Positions 58,615 to 64,000 of a stretch of DNA of 64,000 bases are shown here, in pieces. The position numbers were made by a program, and so were the translations under genes. Each line of letters opens with the position of its first letter. Position 1 is the first letter of the stretch. The stretch comes from an uncultured Lachnospiraceae bacterium (GTDB lineage: Bacteria > Bacillota > Clostridia > Lachnospirales > Lachnospiraceae): positions 11,400 to 75,399 of the forward strand of contig CAJTOR010000018.1 in NCBI GenBank assembly GCA_910577675.1. Direction: 5' to 3'. The notes beneath the pieces were generated by a model that made no database searches, had not been told where the DNA came from, and was given only the letters and a program-made list of their open reading frames with translations.

Positions 58615-58643
58615 TTGACAAACTCTGTCACGGTATGTAAAAT
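58615..58643 (+). promoter_or_regulatory. promoter for the GPH transporter gene
   Basis: TTGACA (58615-58620), 17-base spacer, TAAAAT (58638-58643), 51 bases before the start. Confidence 0.7.
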
Positions 58644-58693
58644 ATGAATGATACAGTGTATGATAGGAATAAAGTGGAAAGGAATAGGAAAGG

Positions 58694-60127
58694 ATGTTAT
58701 TCTCAACAAAAAAATTGGATCCAGCTTACAATAATGCAAGTGCGTTCCAGATAGCGCTGTTCTCGCTTAATTCCGCGGCAACAACGCTTTATTTGGTATT
58801 GATGGAATATGTGGCGTACTATGTCAACGGGATTGTGGGGTTCACGGTGGTCTTTGCATCGGCACTTCTGACGGCACTGCGCGTATTTGACGGGCTGATT
58901 GACCCGATGATCGGTTTTATTGTGGACCGTTCGGAGGGGCGCTTTGGTAAATTCCGGCCATTTATGGTAATAGGGAATGTACTGATGCTGGTAAGTGTTG
59001 CCTTAATGTTTAATACAACGCATCTTGTGCCTCCGGTATTGCGCCTGCCATATTTTGTTTTGGTCTATGTTATCTATGTTTTTGGGTATACATTCCAGAT
59101 GATTGTTGCAAAATCAGGACAGACGGTAATGACAGATAATCCCAAAATGCGCCCTCTTGTAAGTTATTTTGATTCTCTTTTTGTAACTTCGGCATACGGG
59201 GGGCTGGCGCTGTATGCCTCCGCTTATCTGGTGCCAAAATACGGCGGTTACACAAACCCAGCGCTGTTTCGGGAATTTACGTTTGTGGTTGCGGGACTGT
59301 CCATCCTCTGCACGGTGCTTGGCATTATCGGTATCTGGAACAAGGACAGGCCGCAATACTATGGTATCGGCAAGGAGAGCAGGAAAATAAAATTGCGGGA
59401 CTACTGGGAGGTATTGCGCAACAACCGCCCGATCCGCCAGCTCGTTCTTTCTGCCTCCGTCAACCGTTTCACCTCGACCGTCTATAATAATGTTACGGTT
59501 GGTGTTATGCTTTTTGGGATTATGATGGGCAATTATGCGATGGCGGGGCAGATCGGGCTTGTGACCATCCTGCCAAACCTGGTGATTGTGACCTTGGGCG
59601 TATCAATTGCGCAGAGGATTGGGCAGAAGCATACTTACACAATATTTATGTATGCTGCAATCTTTTTCCAGGGGATTATGACTGCATTTTTGATTTTTGC
59701 AGACCTTACGGTTATATCCTTTTCAAACCTGTGTGGGACAACCATTGCCTTTATGGCAATCTATATTTTTCTCAACGGTTCAAAATCAGTCAGCAACAGT
59801 ATCGTGGTGCCCATGATTGCGGATTGTTCGGATTATGAGGTGTACCGCAGCGGGCTGTATGTCCCGGGTTTTATGGGGGCTTTGTTTGCGCTGGTCGATC
59901 AGGTAATAGGGGCGCTTGCGACAATATTCGTGGGGGGGATGGTGGCTCTTATCGGTTTTACGGATATGCTGCCGCAGGTGGAGGATGTACTTACCGGGGA
60001 ACTGGAAGCGGTAACTATTTTTATGTATTGTATTGTTCCGATGTTGGGTTGGGTTTTCAGTTTGTTTGTTATGCACCATTATGAACTTGACAAGGAAAAA
60101 ATGCAGGAGATTAGCCGGAAAGTGTGA
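58694..60127 (+). CDS. GPH family (MelB-like) sugar:cation symporter
   Basis: This 477-residue protein has about twelve membrane helices and the glycoside-pentoside-hexuronide marks: FDGLIDPMIGFIVDRSEGRFGKFRPFM early on, the MelB-like loop with Asp residues that bind Na+ or H+, and NSIVVPMIADCSDYEVYRSG in the second half. It probably imports an oligosaccharide, and the location beside the mannoside phosphorylase gene suggests a beta-mannoside, but the two have separate promoters and a terminator between. Start ATG 58694, after AGGAAAGG. Confidence 0.88.
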   Translation: MLFSTKKLDPAYNNASAFQIALFSLNSAATTLYLVLMEYVAYYVNGIVGFTVVFASALLTALRVFDGLIDPMIGFIVDRSEGRFGKFRPFMVIGNVLMLVSVALMFNTTHLVPPVLRLPYFVLVYVIYVFGYTFQMIVAKSGQTVMTDNPKMRPLVSYFDSLFVTSAYGGLALYASAYLVPKYGGYTNPALFREFTFVVAGLSILCTVLGIIGIWNKDRPQYYGIGKESRKIKLRDYWEVLRNNRPIRQLVLSASVNRFTSTVYNNVTVGVMLFGIMMGNYAMAGQIGLVTILPNLVIVTLGVSIAQRIGQKHTYTIFMYAAIFFQGIMTAFLIFADLTVISFSNLCGTTIAFMAIYIFLNGSKSVSNSIVVPMIADCSDYEVYRSGLYVPGFMGALFALVDQVIGALATIFVGGMVALIGFTDMLPQVEDVLTGELEAVTIFMYCIVPMLGWVFSLFVMHHYELDKEKMQEISRKV

Positions 60128-60238
60128 ATTCTGCCTAGGATATTTTGCTGGTTTTCCGGGAATATAACCGGGAGGATTTTAAATTTATAATTTAAACAAT
60201 TAGTGGGAGAGAAAAAATGGCAGGAGGGATCAAATTCG

Positions 60239-60688
60239 ATGAGGGAAAGCAAAAATCCACTTATAAAATTGTTTTTTAAGCTGTGGGATATTTTTATGAC
60301 ACGGGAAGTGATCACATATCTGATTTCGGGTGTTCTTACCACTGTTGTCAACTGGGTGCTCTACTGGCTGATTGTGGAAAAAATCGGGATGGAGGAACTT
60401 AGTGGGAATGCGGTGGACTGGGTACTGACAGTGGCATTTGCCTACGCAATCAATGCGTTCTGGGTTTTTGACAGCAAATTTATTGGCTGGTCGGCGGAGA
60501 GGAAAAAGATATTAAAGTTCTATGCGGCCAGGCTTCTGACTTTTGTTATTGAGGAGGGCGGTATCCTGATTTTTGTGAAGCAGCTTAAATTTAACGGGCT
60601 GATGGTCAAGGCAGTGTTGGCGGTAATTGTAATTATACTCAATTATGTGTTCAGCAAACTTTTTGTGTTTTTGAAAAAAGCCGAGTGA
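60239..60688 (+). CDS. GtrA family membrane protein
   Basis: This 149-residue four-helix membrane protein resembles GtrA, associated with flipping or transfer of lipid-linked sugars for cell-surface polysaccharide decoration. The pattern ITYLISGVLTTVVNWVLYWL, then a central NAFWVFDSKF and the C-terminal ILNYVFSKLFVF, is typical. I chose ATG 60239, behind GGAGGG; an in-frame GTG at 60203 is possible but poorer. The RNA methyltransferase gene follows 22 bases later, likely in the same transcript. No glycosyltransferase lies nearby. Confidence 0.85.
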   Translation: MRESKNPLIKLFFKLWDIFMTREVITYLISGVLTTVVNWVLYWLIVEKIGMEELSGNAVDWVLTVAFAYAINAFWVFDSKFIGWSAERKKILKFYAARLLTFVIEEGGILIFVKQLKFNGLMVKAVLAVIVIILNYVFSKLFVFLKKAE

Positions 60689-60710
60689 GGTAGATTTAGA
60701 AGGAGAAAAA

Positions 60711-61907
60711 ATGGCAGCGGTTGTGTTGAAAAAAGGGGAGGGGCGCAGCTTGAAGGCGGGCGGCCCGTGGGTTTATGATAATGAGATTAGCCGGGTGGAT
60801 GGCGAGTTTGAAAACGGGGATATTATTGATGTGCTTGATTTTGACGGGTATTTCCTTGGAAGGGGATTTATCAATATAAATTCAAAAATCCGCGTGCGTA
60901 TGATGAGCCGCAGGAAAGAGCAGTGGGTGGATGATGCTTTTCTTTCCTCGCGTGTGCGGGATGCCTGGGAATATAGGAAAAGAACGGTGGATACAGCGTG
61001 CTGCCGCGTAATTTTCGGCGAGGCGGATTTTTTGCCGGGGCTTGTGGTGGACAAGTTCGCAGATATCTTGGTGGTGCAGTCGCTGGCACTTGGGATTGAC
61101 AGGCTTAAAGGGAAAATCCTGTCCGCCCTGGTCGGTTTTATGGAGGAGGACGGCATCAAAATCCGGGGCATTTATGAGCGCAGCGATGCGAAGGTGCGCG
61201 CCCTGGAGGGGATGGAGCGGACAAAGGGTTTTCTTACAGCGCCGTTTGATACGCAGGTGGCGATAAATGAAAACGGGGTGCATTACCTGGTGGATATCGC
61301 GGACGGACAGAAAACCGGATTTTTTTTGGATCAGAAATATAACCGCCTGGCAATACAGAAATTAAGCGGGGGGATGAGGGTGCTTGACTGCTTTACACAC
61401 ACAGGCTCATTTGCCCTGAATGCGGCGCTTGGCGGGGCGGATGAGGTGACGGGGGTGGATGCCTCGGAGCTTGCCATCGCACAGGCGAAGGTCAATGCAG
61501 GATTGAACAATTTCGGGGGGAGGGTGGATTTTCTCTGTGCGGACGTGTTTGAGCTGCTGCCGCAATTATCTGAGGAGAAAAGAAAATTTGACCTTGTTAT
61601 TCTTGACCCGCCGGCTTTTACAAAATCCCGGGATTCCGTGAAAAATGCGGTGAAGGGCTACCGCGAGATCAATCTTCGGGCGATGGGGCTGATTGAGGAT
61701 GGAGGGTATCTGGCAACCTGTTCCTGCTCGCACTTTATGACACCGGAACTTTTTGCACAGACAATCGGGCAGGCTGCCGCAGGGGCGCACAAAAGGCTGC
61801 GCCAGGTAGAGTACCGCACACAGGCACCGGATCATCCGATCCTGTGGGGGGCACAGGAATCCTCCTACCTGAAATTTTTTATTTTCCAGGTATGCGCGGA
61901 AAAATAG
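60711..61907 (+). CDS. RlmI-like 23S rRNA (cytosine-C5) methyltransferase
   Basis: This 398-residue enzyme has an N-terminal PUA-like RNA-binding domain (GRSLKAGGPWVYDNEISRVDG) and a C-terminal SAM methyltransferase domain: ENGVHYLVDIADGQKTGFFLDQ, SAM loop VLDCFTHTGSFALNAALGGA, and catalytic ILDPPAF. It belongs to the YccW/RlmI and Bacillus YwbD group that methylates 23S rRNA cytosine (C1962 in E. coli). A Cys in TCSCSHF near the C-terminus is a conserved catalytic feature. Length is normal. AGAAGGAG precedes ATG 60711. Confidence 0.92.
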   Translation: MAAVVLKKGEGRSLKAGGPWVYDNEISRVDGEFENGDIIDVLDFDGYFLGRGFININSKIRVRMMSRRKEQWVDDAFLSSRVRDAWEYRKRTVDTACCRVIFGEADFLPGLVVDKFADILVVQSLALGIDRLKGKILSALVGFMEEDGIKIRGIYERSDAKVRALEGMERTKGFLTAPFDTQVAINENGVHYLVDIADGQKTGFFLDQKYNRLAIQKLSGGMRVLDCFTHTGSFALNAALGGADEVTGVDASELAIAQAKVNAGLNNFGGRVDFLCADVFELLPQLSEEKRKFDLVILDPPAFTKSRDSVKNAVKGYREINLRAMGLIEDGGYLATCSCSHFMTPELFAQTIGQAAAGAHKRLRQVEYRTQAPDHPILWGAQESSYLKFFIFQVCAEK

Positions 61908-61928
61908 GAAACTTTTTGAAAAAAGTAC

Positions 61929-61957
61929 TTGCAATTTTTCCATGACTGTTATATAAT
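61929..61957 (+). promoter_or_regulatory. promoter for gdhA
   Basis: TTGCAA (61929-61934), 17-base spacer, TATAAT (61952-61957). It gives a leader of about 135 bases in which only weak hairpins are seen. Confidence 0.75.
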
Positions 61958-62098
61958 GGGCATCAGCAATACAAAGGCGTACTGCTTAGTTTTTTGTACC
62001 CATTTTTAAATATCATATTAATGTATTTTTTCGTCGGGCGGTCATCGGGTTTAACGGGTTGATGCGGGCGGGAAGGGCAAAGAAAAGGAGAAGAAGTC

Positions 62099-63433
62099 AT
62101 GGGATATGTTGATGAAGTTATTGAGAGAGTGATTGCGAAGAACCCTGGCGAGCCGGAATTCCATCAGGCGGTAAAAGAAGTTCTTGAATCTTTAAGGCCG
62201 GTTGTCGAGGCAAATGAGGCGCTCTACCGCAGGGAAGCCCTGCTTGAGAGGATTACCGAGCCGGACAGGCAGATTAAATTCCGCGTGCCGTGGGTGGACG
62301 ATAAGGGGCAGGTTCAGGTAAACACGGGGTACCGCGTACAGTTCAACAACGCGATTGGACCGTACAAGGGAGGACTTCGCCTGCATCCTTCTGTTAATAT
62401 TGGCATTATCAAATTCCTTGGTTTTGAGCAGATTTTTAAGAATTCCCTCACAAGCCTTCCAATCGGTGGCGGCAAGGGCGGCTCGGATTTCGATCCTAAG
62501 GGCAAGTCCGACCGTGAGGTAATGGCGTTTTGCCAGAGTTTTATAAATGAACTTTACAAATATATCGGTGCGGATGAGGATGTGCCGGCGGGCGATATCG
62601 GCACTGGTGCCAGGGAGATCGGCTATATGTTCGGACAGTACAAGAAAATCCGCGGCGTTTACGAGGGTGTGCTTACCGGAAAGGGGCTTTCTTACGGCGG
62701 TTCCCTGGCAAGGACGGAAGCAACCGGATACGGGCTTTTGTACCTGACCGAGGAGATGTTAAAATGCAACGGCCTTGATATCGCGGGCAAGACAATTGCC
62801 GTATCAGGGGCGGGCAACGTGGCAATCTACGCGATTCAAAAAGCGCAGCAGCTCGGTGCAAAGCCGGTTACCTGCTCGGATTCCACGGGCTGGATCTACG
62901 ATCCGGAAGGCATTGATGTTGCCCTCTTAAAAGAGGTGAAGGAAGTAAAGCGCGCAAGGCTTACAGAGTATGCGGCGGCAAGGAAAAGTGCGCAGTACCA
63001 TGAGGGCAGGGGTGTATGGACAGTGAAATGCGATATCGCACTTCCTTGTGCAACCCAGAACGAACTTGATCTTGACGATGCAAAAGCATTGGTTGCAAAC
63101 GGCTGCTTGGCTGTTGCGGAGGGGGCAAATATGCCGACAACGCTTGAGGCGACCAAATATTTGCAGGAGAACAAGATTTTGTTTGCGCCGGGCAAGGCGG
63201 CAAATGCGGGCGGTGTTGCAACTTCTGCACTCGAGATGTCGCAGAACAGTGAGAGGCTTTCCTGGAGTTTTGAGGAGGTTGATTCCAAGTTAAAGGATAT
63301 TATGGTAAATATCTTCCATAACATGGATGCCGCTGCAAAGAAATATGGTCATGAGGGCGACTATGTGGTCGGAGCAAATATTGCAGGCTTTGAGAAAGTG
63401 GCAACTGCAATGATCGCACAGGGTGTTTGCTAA
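62099..63433 (+). CDS. gdhA: NADP-type glutamate dehydrogenase
   Basis: This 444-residue hexameric enzyme makes glutamate from 2-oxoglutarate and ammonium. The substrate block reads FRVPWVDDKGQ, GPYKGGLRLHPSVN, the catalytic Lys in LPIGGGKGGSDFDPKG and DVPAGDIGTGAREIGYM; the coenzyme domain has SGAGNVA. The GGGKGGSDFDPKGKSD segment matches the family I (GdhA) enzymes of E. coli and clostridia. GAAAAGGAG precedes ATG 62099. It has its own promoter and a downstream terminator, beyond which mobile-element DNA begins. Confidence 0.97.
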   Translation: MGYVDEVIERVIAKNPGEPEFHQAVKEVLESLRPVVEANEALYRREALLERITEPDRQIKFRVPWVDDKGQVQVNTGYRVQFNNAIGPYKGGLRLHPSVNIGIIKFLGFEQIFKNSLTSLPIGGGKGGSDFDPKGKSDREVMAFCQSFINELYKYIGADEDVPAGDIGTGAREIGYMFGQYKKIRGVYEGVLTGKGLSYGGSLARTEATGYGLLYLTEEMLKCNGLDIAGKTIAVSGAGNVAIYAIQKAQQLGAKPVTCSDSTGWIYDPEGIDVALLKEVKEVKRARLTEYAAARKSAQYHEGRGVWTVKCDIALPCATQNELDLDDAKALVANGCLAVAEGANMPTTLEATKYLQENKILFAPGKAANAGGVATSALEMSQNSERLSWSFEEVDSKLKDIMVNIFHNMDAAAKKYGHEGDYVVGANIAGFEKVATAMIAQGVC

Positions 63434-64000
63434 GTAAGTAAAACCCCGCAACCGGAAGGGTTTGCGGTTAGAGGGAAGTAATTTCAGATTAGGCGGTATA
63501 GCCCCAATTACAAGGGCTGTACCGTTTTTTCTTGCGCTCAACGAGCGCATTTTCCTTATGTGCTTTGCCGTTTTGGCAGAGCGTTGCTGATACATCATTT
63601 CATGGAAAGCCATGATGTCATCAAAGAAAAGGGCAGTCACGTCAAATATCCTGCTCCATACGATTTGCTTCAACACTTCCTCGCGGATAAAGTGAGCCGT
63701 ACAGCTTCCCGTATTGCTCTTGTACTTTGCACAGCGGTAATGGTCTTGTGAACCGTTAAAACTTTTACAAGTAGCGAAATGTAGCTTACTTCCACAGTCT
63801 GCACAATATACCAAGCCGGAAAACAATCCCTGTCTGTCTGCTTTTGTGGGGCGGCGTTTATTTGCCCTTAGTTCCTGCACCCGTTCAAAAACTGCGTCCT
63901 CTACAATCGCCTCATGGGTATTGAAAAAGATAGCCTGCTGTTCCTTTGTGGTAGGAATCCGCTTTTTCAGCTTGTGGGATTTGGAATAGCTTTTGAAGTT
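63290..64000 (-). pseudogene. serine recombinase of a mobile element, truncated at its C-terminus and cut by the window edge
   Basis: The minus-strand frame enters from the right edge and covers the recombinase domain end and zinc ribbon of a large serine recombinase (Tn4451/TnpX-like): KLKKRIPTTKEQQAIF, EAIVEDAVFERVQELRANKR, then GLFSGLVYCADCGSKLHF and DHYRCAKYKSNTGSCTAHFIREEVLK. After HEMMYQQRSAKTAKHIRKM (about 63560) family similarity ends. The frame then runs antisense through the gdhA terminator and 144 bases into gdhA before a stop. The expected C-terminal coiled coil and DUF4368-like region are missing, so the gene is a broken remnant of an integrated element; the N-terminus lies outside the window. 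Confidence 0.72.
63494..63530 (+). terminator. Rho-independent terminator at the gdhA/mobile-element junction
   Basis: CGGTATAGCCC (63494-63504) pairs with GGGCTGTACCG (63514-63524), closed by a 9-base loop and followed by TTTTTT. A weaker GC hairpin (CCGCAA/TTGCGG) lies at about 63445-63468 just after the gdhA stop. Confidence 0.8.

Overview
The window reads as the chromosome of a spore-forming, butyrate-producing Clostridia bacterium, most likely Lachnospiraceae. The evidence is an intact thl-crt-hbd-bcd-etfB-etfA butyryl-CoA cluster, pta-ackA, an alpha/beta-type small acid-soluble spore protein, a YlbJ-like sporulation membrane protein, a spore photoproduct lyase, a chemoreceptor, c-di-GMP enzymes and the order coaD / coiled-coil protein / ylbJ / tmcAL / pta / ackA / yceD / rpmF. 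No rRNA, tRNA or CRISPR array was seen. The assignment rests on gene content, not on a database search.

Layout. 1-2.2 kb: a cut-off gene, a glycerol-1-phosphate dehydrogenase, the remains of a sugar ABC permease and a spore protein. 2.3-9.1 kb: pcrA and a HAD phosphatase leftward, then a MATE exporter and an RNA methyltransferase rightward. 9.1-18.2 kb: sortase, a stand-alone B12-dependent methionine synthase activation domain, rsmD, coaD, ylbJ, tmcAL, the acetate pathway and yceD-rpmF. 18.2-29.8 kb: a YprB-type exonuclease, ruvAB, zapA, a U32 peptidase, an M18 aminopeptidase, dUTPase, a cell-wall amidase, rdgB and a phosphoesterase. 29.9-32.7 kb: a GGDEF-GGDEF-EAL protein. 32.8-39.3 kb: the butyryl-CoA operon, which turns two acetyl-CoA into butyryl-CoA with ETF-linked reduction. 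39.5-46.4 kb: chemoreceptor, SDR, spore photoproduct lyase with a nucleosidase partner, and a sugar-sensor/diguanylate cyclase fusion. 46.5-54 kb: HAD phosphatase, P-type cation ATPase and a heterodimeric ABC exporter. 54-61.9 kb: MerR regulator, methyltransferase, DUF1905 and DUF2200 genes, a beta-mannoside phosphorylase with a GPH sugar transporter, GtrA and an RlmI-like methyltransferase. 62.1-64 kb: glutamate dehydrogenase, then the truncated end of a serine recombinase from a mobile element that enters from the right edge.

The most unusual material is between the genes. (1) Two related, promoter-driven, structured RNA candidates lie upstream of zapA (about 21.74-21.89 kb) and of the sugar-sensor/GGDEF gene (about 44.20-44.35 kb); their stems co-vary and I recognise no known class. 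(2) A roughly 80-base intergenic hairpin element occurs three times (19.59, 25.11 and 56.09 kb), also with compensating base changes. (3) A 106-107 base hairpin element is tandemly duplicated inside the butyryl-CoA operon between crt and hbd, and another folded spacer lies between thl and crt. (4) A 94-bp fold-back element that looks like a MITE follows the ABC exporter. These are the best candidates for something undescribed.

Start codons were chosen by Shine-Dalgarno spacing and homologue-like N-termini. Promoters and terminators are read by eye from -35/-10 boxes and stem-plus-T-tract patterns.
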